Source: Daphnia pulex
Taxonomy: Eukaryota > Arthropoda > Branchiopoda > Diplostraca > Daphniidae
Direction: 5' to 3'
NCBI RefSeq assembly: GCF_021134715.1
Contig: NC_060018.1
Coordinates: forward strand, 7,085,501 to 7,149,500
Length of the DNA: 64,000 nt
The notes beneath the pieces are model-generated. The model was not told the origin of the DNA and made no database searches. It saw only the letters and a list, made by a program, of their open reading frames with translations. The translations under genes were made by a program, and so were the position numbers. Below are positions 11,601 through 22,500 of this stretch, one piece after another (the stretch's first letter is position 1; every line of letters begins with the position of its first letter).

Positions 11601-11864
11601 ATAGCATATGACGAAACTATTAGTTCATGATGAGTAGTAGTTAACCACAAACCATGGGGAATCATGTCAGATCAATAAAACTACAAATATATCTCGAACA
11701 CTCAATGAATATCACTGGCTTGCATTGCCTTCACAGTGACGATTGAAATGTGCTGCTGATATAGCGTTGCTTGGTAGATAACTTAAATCATTCTCTCTAA
11801 AGACACACAGAGTATACCTAACTGATGATGAATGAACCTTTGAATAATATATTAAGAATTTATG

Positions 11865-11938
11865 GGCCTGTTAGCTCAGTTGGTTAGAGCGCCGTGCTAA
11901 TAACGCGGAGGTCATGAGTTCGATCCTCTTACGGGCCA
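11865..11938 (+). tRNA. trnI-AAU: tRNA-Ile(AAU), unit 5
   Basis: Intact; anticodon AAU. Confidence 0.96.
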
Positions 11939-12015
11939 CTATAATTCTTCCATTAAATATTTTCCACTCTAAAAAGGTACTGATAGATTCGAAATATTTT
12001 GCTAAAACATTTAAT

Positions 12016-12097
12016 GCAGATATGGCCGAGTGGTTAAGGCGACTGACTCGAAATCAGTTTCCATCTTGGAGCGTAGGTTCGAATCCTACTTTCTGCG
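12016..12097 (+). tRNA. trnS-CGA: tRNA-Ser(CGA), unit 5
   Basis: Anticodon CGA; one acceptor mismatch because the 3' side reads TTTCTGC. Confidence 0.9.
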
Positions 12098-12732
12098 TTT
12101 TGTGGCATTTTATTGGTAAATGTAACTACACAACATTTGATCAAGTGACGCCAGAAGTTATTTCTAGTCACTTTTTGGGAGAACATCCAAGTTTAAAATC
12201 AGTAGGGGAGTACACAGTGAGAGAAGAACGAAAGGTCTTTAGGTCTTTAGCATATGTGATGGCCCTGGACAAGACAAGACAAACTAAGCAACGGGGTGAC
12301 CCTGGATAAGGCATGCTCTCAACAATGGTCCGTACGAGTGGTAAGAACAGTCAGGTCCATCGAAGTCGAGGTCTGTGATCGTAGGCAAGGTTTAGATAGT
12401 TTCTAAAAGTAGATGAGAGACAACAAGTACACGTTGCCGAGAATGCACCTTACCATCATGACCAGCGTCTTGAATTCAGCGCGTTGTTGCTCCAGGAACC
12501 AGTGAAGACGGCAGAGAAGGATGAGAGAGTAAGAGTTCACCTGTAAAACAGCAGAATAAGTTCCGCTGCCAAGTAATTGTCACTGGCAAAGGTTTCCAAG
12601 TTTAAGCATGCCATTTCAGCGATTTCCCAACACTTGGACCAATGAAAATTTTTGCTTGAAAACAGTAAAACAAAAGACAAATAATTGCCAATTTAACGAC
12701 GATTTTCGATAATTATAGTTGCGGTTGCTCGC

Positions 12733-12805
12733 TAACTCTTGCGAGACTCGAACTCTCAAACCCCGGATTAGAAGGCCGGTGCCTTATCGATTAGGCCACA
12801 AAGGC
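12733..12805 (-). tRNA. tRNA-Arg(UCU), unit 5, degenerate
   Basis: Loop CTTCTAA gives UCU. The anticodon stem, the T stem and two acceptor pairs are mismatched, so it may be inactive. Confidence 0.72.
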
Positions 12806-13303
12806 TGAGTTATGTTGAATCTCCTATCCGTGGAATGACGCAAAGCTTTTTCCTAGAAGATAGCCAAACGTCCCATGTTATATAAACATACAGCGATTAC
12901 CGTCTGTGGACATCGTCTCAATCTTGAAAACCATGTTTTTTGAATAATCTTAACTACAAACTCTATTTACAGCTTTCGAGTTCTATAACTGGACATACAT
13001 TTACTATTGCAATCAGTTGTATCAAATATCAAGGCTTTCTACTCTCACAATGAGGGATACTCTTTCTCACTATCTCATTTCATTATTTGTGTATGTTCCA
13101 CGACCTATATCCGAATGTACTTCCTTTTGGTTCGCACTTTCTCTACATCGTAGGAATTAACATAAAGAAACACCATGAGAACTCGTGTTGTCGTCTATGA
13201 ACATCTATGAATTCTGCCCATAATGGTGAATGATTTCAAACGATATTAACTTGATAATAAATGGTGGAAAACCAAAAATACTAACTAAAATCAAAAGACT
13301 AGC

Positions 13304-13376
13304 CGCCCGATAAGGGACTTGAACCCTTAACCTCAGGATTAAAAGTCCCGCGCTCTACCGTCTGAGCTAACCGGGC
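13304..13376 (-). tRNA. trnK-UUU: tRNA-Lys(UUU), unit 5
   Basis: Intact; T stem AAGGG pairs with CCCTT; anticodon UUU. Confidence 0.95.
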
Positions 13377-13787
13377 TTAATAACTGATATTGCAATAGTT
13401 TTCCGTTCGAGTTCATTTTTAAATTTTACGATTGCTTATAGATCTTTTACGGACGGAAGTACGGACGTTTTTCTATTCTTCGTAAACAAAATGAGTTCAC
13501 ATTCTTTCATCCTATAATTTGTCTCTGACTACATTTTGTGTTTGTAAACTACACTTAAAGACCGCCATAATGCATTTCGGCACTGGCCTCTGAAAAATAG
13601 ACACGTTTCTGGAAACCCCAAGTGACAGGTCACGGTCTATGGCTCCGAGATAGATCCCGGGACCTAGGATACCCATGACTGCACAGATCATATTTATAAT
13701 CATGCGTAAATTTGAGATATTAGTAAACGATTGAAAATGAGTTGTTCCACTAGAAAATACTAGCATGTGAAACAAATGGCAATTCAC

Positions 13788-13869
13788 CGCAGTTGGTAGG
13801 GTTCGAACCTACGCCCTCAGAGAGGAATAGATTTCAAGTCTATCGCCTTAGCCACTCGGCCACAACTGC
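13788..13869 (-). tRNA. trnS-UGA: tRNA-Ser(UGA), unit 6
   Basis: Same intact form as unit 5. Confidence 0.95.
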
Positions 13870-13987
13870 TCCGAATTTTCAGACAATCTAGTAATAATAT
13901 TTATTGGTTCACCAAAATTTCCGTTTGACCTTACTGAAGAGCAGGTTAAATGAGAGATGCAAAATCCTAGCACTTTCTTTAAGTGTA

Positions 13988-14070
13988 GGTCGTGTGGCCT
14001 AATGGATAAGGCGTCGGATTCTATGAAAGTAGTTATCCGAAAATTGCGGGTTCGAGTCCCGCCACGATTA
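13988..14070 (+). tRNA. tRNA-Arg(UCU) with intron, unit 6, one base short
   Basis: One base is missing just before the anticodon (GGATTCTA where the others have GGACTTCTA), so the spliced anticodon loop would have six bases. Shared only with unit 7. It is likely impaired. Confidence 0.75.
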
Positions 14071-14334
14071 ATAGCATATGACGAAACTATTAGTTCATGA
14101 TGAGTAGTAGTTAACCACAAACCATGGGGAATCATGTCAGATCAATAAAACTACAAATATATCTCGAACACTCAATGAATATCACTGGCTTGCATTGCCT
14201 TCACAGTGACGATTGAAATGTGCTGCTGATATAGCGTTGCTTGGTAGATAACTTAAATCATTCTCTCTAAAGACACACAGAGTATACCTAACTGATGATG
14301 AATGAACCTTTGAATAATACATTAAGAATTTATG

Positions 14335-14408
14335 GGCCTGTTAGCTCAGTTGGTTAGAGCGCCGTGCTAATAACGCGGAGGTCATGAGTTCGATCCTCTT
14401 ACGGGCCA
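14335..14408 (+). tRNA. trnI-AAU: tRNA-Ile(AAU), unit 6
   Basis: Intact; anticodon AAU. Confidence 0.96.
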
Positions 14409-14485
14409 CTATAATTCTTCCATTAAATATTTTCCACTCTAAAAAGGTACTGATAGATTCGAAATATTTTGCTAAAACATTTAAT

Positions 14486-14567
14486 GCAGATATGGCCGAG
14501 TGGTTAAGGCGACTGACTCGAAATCAGTTTCCATCTTGGAGCGTAGGTTCGAATCCTACTATCTGCG
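14486..14567 (+). tRNA. trnS-CGA: tRNA-Ser(CGA), unit 6
   Basis: Intact; anticodon CGA. Confidence 0.96.
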
Positions 14568-15202
14568 TTTTGTGGCATTTTATTGGTAAATGTAACTACA
14601 CAACATTTGATCAAGTGACGCCAGAAGTTATTTCTAGTCACTTTTTGGGAGAACATCCAAGTTTAAAATCAGTAGGGGAGTACACAGTGAGAGAAGAACG
14701 AAAGGTCTTTAGGTCTTTAGCATATGTGATGGCCCTGGACAAGACAAGACAAACTAAGCAACGGGGTGACCCTGGATAAGGCATGCTCTCAACAATGGTC
14801 CGTACGAGTGGTAAGAACAGTCAGGTCCATCGAAGTCGAGGTCTGTGATCGTAGGCCAGGTTTAGATAGTTTCTAAAAGTAGATGAGAGACAACAAGTAC
14901 ACGTTGCCGAGAATGCACCTTACCATCATGACCAGCGTCTTGAATTCAGCCCGTTGTTGCTCCAGGAACCAGTGAAGACGGCAGAGAAGAATGAGAGAGT
15001 AAGAGTTCACCTGTAAAACAGCAGAATAAGTTCCGCTGCCAAGTAATTGTCACTGGCAAAGGTTTCCAAGTTTAAGCATGCCATTTCAGCGATTTCCCAA
15101 CACTTGGACCAATGAAAATTTTTGCTTGAAAACAGTAAAACAAAAGACAAGTAATTGCCAATTTAACGACGATTTTCGATAATTATAGTTGCGGTTGCTC
15201 GC

Positions 15203-15275
15203 TAACTCTGGCGAGACTCGAACTCTCAAACCCCGGATTAGAAGGCCGGTGCCTTATCGATTAGGCCACAAAGGC
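15203..15275 (-). tRNA. trnR-UCU: tRNA-Arg(UCU), unit 6
   Basis: Loop CTTCTAA; mismatches in the anticodon stem (C with T), T stem and one acceptor pair, as in unit 5. Confidence 0.78.
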
Positions 15276-15773
15276 TGAGTTATGTTGAATCTCCTATCCG
15301 TGGAATGACGCAAAGCTTTTTCCTAGAAGATAGCCAAACGTCCCATGTTATATAAACATACAGCGATTACCGTCTGTGGACATCGTCTCAATCTTGAAAA
15401 CCATGTTTTTTGAATAATCTTAACTACAAACTCTATTTACAGCTTTCGAGTTCTATAACTGGACATACATTTACTATTGCAATCAGTTGTATCAAATATC
15501 AAGGCTTTCTACTCTCACAATGAGGGATACTCTTTCTCACTATCTCATTTCATTATTTGTGTATGTTCCACGACCTATATCCGAATGTACTTCCTTTTGG
15601 TTCGCACTTTCTCTACATCGTAGGAATTAACATAAAGAAACACCATGAGAACTCGTGTTGTCGTCTATGAACATCTATGAATTCTGCCCATAATGGTGAA
15701 TGATTTCAAACGATATTAACTTGATAATAAATGGTGGAAAACCAAAAATACTAACTAAAATCAAAAGACTAGC

Positions 15774-15846
15774 CGCCCGATAAGGGACTTGAACCCTTAA
15801 CCTCAGGATTAAAAGTCCCGCGCTCTACCGTCTGAGCTAATCGGGC
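15774..15846 (-). tRNA. trnK-UUU: tRNA-Lys(UUU), unit 6
   Basis: Anticodon UUU; acceptor GCCCGAT pairs perfectly with ATCGGGC. Confidence 0.95.
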
Positions 15847-16257
15847 TTAATAACTGATATTGCAATAGTTTTCCGTTCGAGTTCATTTTTAAATTTTACG
15901 ATTGCTTATAGATCTTTTACGGACGGAAGTACGGACGTTTTTCTATTCTTCGTAAACAAAATGAGTTCACATTCTTTCATCCTATAATTTGTCTCTGACT
16001 ACATTTTGTGTTTGTAAACTACACTTAAAGACCGCCATAATGCATTTCGGCACTGGCCTCTGAAAAATAGACACGTTTCTGGAAACCCCAAGTGACAGGT
16101 CACGGTCTATGGCTCCGAGATAGATCCCGGGACCTAGGATACCCATGACTGCACAGATCATATTTATAATCATGCGTAAATTTGAGATATTAGTAAACGA
16201 TTGAAAATGAGTTGTTCCACTAGAAAATACTAGCATGTGAAACAAATGGCAATTCAC

Positions 16258-16339
16258 CGCAGTTGGTAGGGTTCGAACCTACGCCCTCAGAGAGGAATAG
16301 ATTTCAAGTCTATCGCCTTAGCCACTCGGCCACAACTGC
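16258..16339 (-). tRNA. trnS-UGA: tRNA-Ser(UGA), unit 7
   Basis: Intact, same as units 5 and 6. Confidence 0.95.
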
Positions 16340-16457
16340 TCCGAATTTTCAGACAATCTAGTAATAATATTTATTGGTTCACCAAAATTTCCGTTTGACC
16401 TTACTGAAGAGCAGGTTAAATGAGAGATGCAAAATCCTAGCACTTTCTTTAAGTGTA

Positions 16458-16540
16458 GGTCGTGTGGCCTAATGGATAAGGCGTCGGATTCTATGAAAGT
16501 AGTTATCCGAAAATTGCGGGTTCGAGTCCCGCCACGATTA
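16458..16540 (+). tRNA. tRNA-Arg(UCU) with intron, unit 7, one base short
   Basis: Carries the same missing anticodon-arm base as unit 6, marking the two units as recent duplicates. Confidence 0.75.
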
Positions 16541-16804
16541 ATAGCATATGACGAAACTATTAGTTCATGATGAGTAGTAGTTAACCACAAACCATGGGGA
16601 ATCATGTCAGATCAATAAAACTACAAATATATCTCGAACACTCAATGAATATCACTGGCTTGCATTGCCTTCACAGTGACGATTGAAATGTGCTGCTGAT
16701 ATAGCGTTGCTTGGTAGATAACTTAAATCATTCTCTCTAAAGACACACAGAGTATACCTAACTGATGATGAATGAACCTTTGAATAATACATTAAGAATT
16801 TATG

Positions 16805-16878
16805 GGCCTGTTAGCTCAGTTGGTTAGAGCGCCGTGCTAATAACGCGGAGGTCATGAGTTCGATCCTCTTACGGGCCA
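16805..16878 (+). tRNA. trnI-AAU: tRNA-Ile(AAU), unit 7
   Basis: Intact; anticodon AAU. Confidence 0.96.
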
Positions 16879-16955
16879 CTATAATTCTTCCATTAAATAT
16901 TTTCCACTCTAAAAAGGTACTGATAGATTCGAAATATTTTGCTAAAACATTTAAT

Positions 16956-17037
16956 GCAGATATGGCCGAGTGGTTAAGGCGACTGACTCGAAATCAGTTT
17001 CCATCTTGGAGCGTAGGTTCGAATCCTACTATCTGCG
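16956..17037 (+). tRNA. trnS-CGA: tRNA-Ser(CGA), unit 7
   Basis: Intact; anticodon CGA. Confidence 0.96.
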
Positions 17038-17672
17038 TTTTGTGGCATTTTATTGGTAAATGTAACTACACAACATTTGATCAAGTGACGCCAGAAGTTA
17101 TTTCTAGTCACTTTTTGGGAGAACATCCAAGTTTAAAATCAGTAGGGGAGTACACAGTGAGAGAAGAACGAAAGGTCTTTAGGTCTTTAGCATATGTGAT
17201 GGCCCTGGACAAGACAAGACAAACTAAGCAACGGGGTGACCCTGGATAAGGCATGCTCTCAACAATGGTCCGTACGAGTGGTAAGAACAGTCAGGTCCAT
17301 CGAAGTCGAGGTCTGTGATCGTAGGCCAGGTTTAGATAGTTTCTAAAAGTAGATGAGAGACAACAAGTACACGTTGCCGAGAATGCACCTTACCATCATG
17401 ACCAGCGTCTTGAATTCAGCCCGTTGTTGCTCCAGGAACCAGTGAAGACGGCAGAGAAGAATGAGAGAGTAAGAGTTCACCTGTAAAACAGCAGAATAAG
17501 TTCCGCTGCCAAGTAATTGTCACTGGCAAAGGTTTCCAAGTTTAAGCATGCCATTTCAGCGATTTCCCAACACTTGGACCAATGAAAATTTTTGCTTGAA
17601 AACAGTAAAACAAAAGACAAGTAATTGCCAATTTAACGACGATTTTCGATAATTATAGTTGCGGTTGCTCGC

Positions 17673-17745
17673 TAACTCTGGCGAGACTCGAACTCTCAAA
17701 CCCCGGATTAGAAGGCCGGTGCCTTATCCATTAGGCCACAAAGGC
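17673..17745 (-). tRNA. trnR-UCU: tRNA-Arg(UCU), unit 7
   Basis: As unit 6 but with the usual D loop; anticodon UCU. Confidence 0.8.
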
Positions 17746-18243
17746 TGAGTTATGTTGAATCTCCTATCCGTGGAATGACGCAAAGCTTTTTCCTAGAAGA
17801 TAGCCAAACGTCCCATGTTATATAAACATACAGCGATTACCGTCTGTGGACATCGTCTCAATCTTGAAAACCATGTTTTTTGAATAATCTTAACTACAAA
17901 CTCTATTTACAGCTTTCGAGTTCTATAACTGGACATACATTTACTATTGCAATCAGTTGTATCAAATATCAAGGCTTTCTACTCTCACAATGAGGGATAC
18001 TCTTTCTCACTATCTCATTTCATTATTTGTGTATGTTCCACGACCTATATCCGAATGTACTTCCTTTTGGTTCGCACTTTCTCTACATCGTAGGAATTAA
18101 CATAAAGAAACACCATGAGAACTCGTGTTGTCGTCTATGAACATCTATGAATTCTGCCCATAATGGTGAATGATTTCAAACGATATTAACTTGATAATTA
18201 ATGGTGGAAAACCAAAAATACTAACTAAAATCAAAAGACTAGC

Positions 18244-18316
18244 CGCCCGATAAGGGACTTGAACCCTTGACCTCAGGATTAAAAGTCCCGCGCTCTACCG
18301 TCTGAGCTAACCGGGC
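18244..18316 (-). tRNA. trnK-UUU: tRNA-Lys(UUU), unit 7
   Basis: Intact; acceptor GCCCGGT with ATCGGGC; anticodon UUU. Confidence 0.95.
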
Positions 18317-18726
18317 TTAATAACTAATATTACAATAGTTTTCCGTTCGAGTTCATTTTTAAATTTTACGATTGCTTATAGATCTTTTACGGACGGAAGT
18401 ACGGACGTTTTTCTATTCTTCGTAAACAAAATGAGTTCACATTCTTTCATCCTATAATTTGTCTCTGACTACATTTTGTGTTTGTAAACTACACTTAAAG
18501 ACCGCCATAATGCATTTCGGCACTGGCCTCTGAAAAATAGACACGTTTCTGGAAACCCCAAGTGACAGGTCACGGTCTATGGCTCCGAGATAGATCCCGG
18601 GACCTAGGATACCCATGACTGCACAGATCATATTTGTAATCATGCGTAAATTTGAGATATTAGTAAACGATTGAAAATGAGTTGTTCCACTAGAAAATAC
18701 TAGCATGTAAACAAATGTCAATTCAC

Positions 18727-18808
18727 CGCAGTTGGTAGGGTTCGAACCTACGCCCTCAGAGAAGAATAGATGTTAAGTCTATCGCCTTAACCACTCGGAC
18801 ACAATTGC
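18727..18808 (-). tRNA. Ser-type tRNA with UAA anticodon, unit 8
   Basis: The body, long variable arm and discriminator G are those of the neighbouring Ser(UGA) genes. The anticodon loop reads CTTAACA, so the anticodon (18773-18775) is UAA, which reads the leucine codon UUA. Two substitutions in the loop explain it (positions 35 and 37). The acceptor has one mismatch and the D arm shares the unit-4 changes, so it may be a pseudogene. Confidence 0.75.
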
Positions 18809-18926
18809 CCCGAATTTTCAGACAATCTAGTAATAATATTTATTGGTTCACCAAAATTTCCGTTTGACCTTACTGAAGAGCAGGTTAAATGAGAGATGCA
18901 AAATCCTAGCACTTTCTTTAAGTGTA

Positions 18927-19010
18927 GGTCGTGTGGCCTAATGGATAAGGCGTCGGACTTCTATGAAAGTAGTTATCCGAAAATTGCGGGTTCGAGTACC
19001 GCCACGATTA
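18927..19010 (+). tRNA. trnR-UCU: tRNA-Arg(UCU) with 11-nt intron, unit 8
   Basis: Normal intron and anticodon arm; one T-stem pair is lost (3' side ACCGC). Confidence 0.87.
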
Positions 19011-19274
19011 ATAGCATATGACGAAACTATTAGTTCATGATGAGTAGTAGTTAACCACAAACCATGGGGAATCATGTCAGATCAATAAAACTACAAATAT
19101 ATCTCGAACACTCAATGAATATCACTGGCTTGCATTGCCTTCACAGTGACGATTGAAATGTGCTGCTGATATAGCGTTGCTTGGTAGATAACTTAAATCA
19201 TTCTCTCTAAAGACACACAGAGTATACCTAACTGATGATGAATGAACCTTTGATTAATATATTAAGAATTTATT

Positions 19275-19330
19275 GGCCTGTTCGCTCAGTTGGTTAGAGC
19301 GCCGTGCTAATAACGCGGAGGTCATGAGTT
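19275..19330 (+). pseudogene. Truncated tRNA-Ile(AAU) at array end
   Basis: The acceptor 5' strand, D arm and anticodon arm match tRNA-Ile, with a change in the D arm (TTCGCTC). Similarity stops in the T arm at about 19330, where unrelated sequence begins. It cannot fold a complete tRNA. Confidence 0.9.
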
Positions 19331-20108
19331 TTTTCTGCTGGTTGCACGAAACAAAGTTGTATCTCAATATAGTATAGGCCCTTTTCGAATATTTAGTTTG
19401 GAAATGATTTGGTAATCTATCGTTTGGCTATTAATGCGTAAGTAAACCTATACAAAAATATATTTCGTTATAAAATGAAAAGCATTGAGAGTTTCAAGTC
19501 TACTGTAGTTTCCACTTTACATTTGATCTTGTATAGTTTATAAAATATTGATGCTTGTGTTCGATTCTGCTAATAACTAATACAGTATATCCATGATTTC
19601 GTTTGTATATTTCACGATGACGAAGCATTTTTAGGTAGCTAAGGGCCTAAGGCTCTGACGAGTCAACAATTCGTTGAACTAATCAATTTCAATTGGCGAC
19701 TACTCCACCCTCGAGGCCTTGACATTCAAGCCAGGGCCTGAAAGTCCCCGGTCAATGGCTCTGAATCTGATTGTCCAAACTCCAAACACGATATGATAGG
19801 AAAGGTATACTCTCGGCTATCCCCAAGACCGGCGGGTGTTAAGTAAAGGGTCCCAAGATTCCCCGCCAGGTTCGCTAGTGTTGGGGGCTTATCCCCTCTC
19901 GGGGGTATAGTAAATATAGGGGTTTTTCGTTCTTAATCATATAAAATTATTAATCAATGAGGCCAGAAATTGATTTCATTTAAGCTTTATTTCATTTCCT
20001 ATCCTTTAAAACCTAATTCATTTAGATTAGGCAATTTTTATATGTTTAATTTGTGATTGAAAATCACAATTTTTTGAAATTTGCGCCAAAAAATCAATTC
20101 AAATGTAT
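19331..20108. other. Unassigned sequence after the tRNA array
   Basis: No gene seen. The part at 19640-19920 is less AT-rich and contains a short hairpin-like string (cccctctcggggg around 19893). Nothing recognisable otherwise. Confidence 0.3.
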
Positions 20109-20224
20109 TTTTTATTACTTATTTTTGTTTATTCTATTTTAAAATATTAAATATGAATTTTAAAATACTAAAAATGAATTTGAAAATTCATTAAACTAGA
20201 ATAAACAAAAATAAGTAATAAAAA
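20109..20224. repeat. 28-bp perfect inverted repeat (hairpin)
   Basis: The 28 bases at 20109-20136 are the exact reverse complement of 20197-20224. The 60-base AT-rich loop between them also holds smaller self-complementary pieces. This is a foldback element or MITE relic; no terminase or transposase nearby. Confidence 0.75.
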
Positions 20225-21513
20225 GACACCCGCTAGAGGCGCTTCGAAACTTTTTGACATTTTTCTTTCAGAATTTGTTGTTATCTTGTTTGTGTTTTAA
20301 GGGGGAGATCTTCCGTCATAGTTCCGTGTCGCATTTTTGGGATAAATTTCCAGTTATAGGTTTTTTTGTTTTTGAAGTTGAAGTTGACGGAAGGAGGAGC
20401 GAGAGAGCAGGTGTTGCAAAATTATAAGCTAGCAGGAACAATTTTCTTGACACATTTTGATTTCATTTAACATAGCAACAGTCGAATTTAACTTTTTACA
20501 AATGACAATTCTGGGATTTGGTCAAGTGCAAAGAAGTTCAGAAGCCAAACAAATACAACAATCTTATCCGGGGAAAAATAAGGGAATCAACAGTAAAGTA
20601 AATTATTCCCTAAGTTTAAGTTACGTTAAATTTATAACATCAATTAAAAAATTTGCTACTTAAAATGCCACTCTGGGAGTAAGTTAAAAATAAAAAAATT
20701 TGCTTGTTTGCCATTTGGCCATTACCGTTACTCATAATCGAGACCAGACTTAGCGGGAGGGGGTGCTGAAACACCTAATTGTAAAATTTGCATGAGAAGA
20801 TCAACGCGAGCTTTGGCTTCTCCGTCTTTGATATTTATCCAAATATCTTAAAACTAAAACAACAAACAAATAAAAATAATAATGAATTAATTTATGAACG
20901 AAAATCTCGAACTGAGTACCGAATAAGGAAACATATATAACTTTTTTCGTCAAAAGTCATAGGGCTCGCAAGTGCGAGTGTAGCTTCACGTGACTGTCAA
21001 CGAGGTCTCCAGCGATAACCCATCGCAATTTAAGTAGTTTTTGAAGGACGACAGGATCCCCTATCCCATCAATAACAATGCGCTGAAACTCAGTTTGGAT
21101 TAAAATCGAATTATGCTGTAGCTCAGCGCTGATCCAGAAAGAAAATTAACTTCCCGCATTAATATCTATTAAAATTCGGAAAAAATTTAAACATTGGTAA
21201 CAAATTGGACTTATCAATGAATAAGCTGAAGTAGTTTACCTTAAATGTAGTCGCTACGACTTCAAATTCGTGCAAAGTGGAGATCAAAAATCGTCGATTT
21301 ACTCCAAAATGCTTTTTTCTAGACCTTTTCGGGAAATCAAAGCCATCTCCTTCAGATCCACTTGCAGTTCGACGGACTTTACTCCGTCCGCTCCTTATCC
21401 TCTGGTTTCAGCGTCCGATCATGCGTTTGATGCGTGACAATATGATCATTTGGATTTCCAATGATTTCTCTTAAAAAGTGAGAGAAACTCATCTGATTAC
21501 GCATTCTTATTAC
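20225..21513. other. AT-rich region, no supported gene
   Basis: Short open frames at 20457-20663 and 21277-21474 have no motif and I do not call them genes. About 60 bases near 21255-21315 (beginning cgacttcaaattcgtgcaaa) recur near 37888-37945, so part of this is dispersed repeat. Confidence 0.3.
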
Positions 21514-21521
21514 TTTTCTAG

Positions 21522-21796
21522 AAGGCCATGTTGATCTTTACGCTTCCTTTAGTGTGAATGGGCACAATTGTCTTGACCCAACTCGTATAAAAGTGAGAGA
21601 AACTCTCAGTAAAGCATTGTGGGACAGAAGCGCCAGTGATGTTTCTCTTCAAGTCCACACTGCAGTGGAAAGTAATCAACTTGCCATGGAATTTGAGCAC
21701 TCTATTTTCTCGTGCACCTTTCTGGATTGCCCAAGGTGCAAGACTAAGTATCGACAACTGTACTTCAGCATTAGAGATCTCAGCAACAGACTCTAA
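21522..21796 (+). CDS. Exon-like fragment, unknown protein
   Basis: A typical 3' splice site (cttttctag, ending at 21522) is followed by an open frame to a stop at 21794-21796, about 90 codons. The frame contains a CPRC pair and ordinary mixed composition, without low-complexity bias. I do not recognise the protein and cannot place the preceding exon. It could be the last exon of a gene or a relic of one. Confidence 0.35.
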
Positions 21797-22500
21797 AGGA
21801 AAATATTATTGAACGATCCCTCCCTTTTGGTAATTTGTTCCTAACCATCAAATTAAAGCAAATTATTAAAATTAATTGCTTCAAATTTTACAGATGAATT
21901 GGTCATGCTACCAATTGGGAGCTGGCCAACGAAGCAACGAAAGATTGGAGGAAGCTCTTAGTCAAACACTGACATTTCATAATCCATCTAATTTCCACAA
22001 CTTTTAAGTTAAAAGTTAAAAGTTTCAACGACTTTTAATGGAAAACTGAAAAAGTAACTTAGCCTTAAATGGTTACTAGTAAGAAAAAAGAAGGTTTTTG
22101 AGCTAGAAAAATCACTCCCGGGGGAAAATGATGTGTCAGATTTTATTGAAAACTCGTAATACATTATTTATATCCTAAATTATCTTTTGACCCGAAAGAC
22201 TTAATCAAATAAAAAAAAACGGTCCGGCCTATTAATACAGACTATGTCCCTTTTAATTAATCTTTAAGTTGACGATTGAGCGACAAACAGCAACCTGGCC
22301 TACCCGTTCCAATTCATTACATCCGCAAACTCTTAGTAATAAAGCCGTTATGAAGATGTGCTCACCGTATGTGAGGATGCATTATTTTTCACCGTTTAGT
22401 GTTTATAATTTGTCGTATTTGCATGTCAAAAGGTTCCACAAATTTTTGGAAATCTTTGGAATATTCAGTATTTTACTCTTCGTTTGGTCCAACTGATGAG
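21797..22500. other. AT-rich spacer
   Basis: No gene is supported. A splice-acceptor-like site near 21893 precedes a short open stretch of no recognisable family. Confidence 0.3.

Larger units (their letters stand above)
1745..19330. repeat. Tandem array of eight tRNA-cluster units
   Basis: A unit of 2,470-2,471 bases is repeated head to tail. Using the same landmark (attcttcgtaaac) units start at 1745, about 3785, then 6065, 8536, 11004, 13475, 15945 and 18415. A full unit carries six tRNA genes on both strands. The first unit is short because sequence around 3785 joins the end of one unit directly to the Ser(UGA) neighbourhood of the next, losing the Lys gene. The last unit is cut off inside tRNA-Ile at 19330. 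Units 6 and 7 share private changes and look like the newest duplicates. The non-tRNA spacers are conserved as strongly as the genes, as expected for recent unequal exchange or gene conversion. Confidence 0.97.

Noticed and set aside
13988-14135. Idea that the Arg(UCU) tRNA in each unit is a pseudogene split by an insertion
   Set aside because: The 11 extra bases sit exactly one base 3' of the anticodon, in all copies, as expected for a normal nuclear tRNA intron.
2655-17249. Repeated open frames of 69-131 codons on the plus strand and 89-95 codons on the minus strand throughout the tandem array
   Set aside because: They run through tRNA genes (the tRNA-Ile and tRNA-Ser sequences are translated inside them) and recur only because the unit recurs. 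They are not protein genes.
1745-19330. CRISPR-like array
   Set aside because: The repeats are 2.47 kb units with tRNA genes; there are no short direct repeats with unique spacers and no cas genes.
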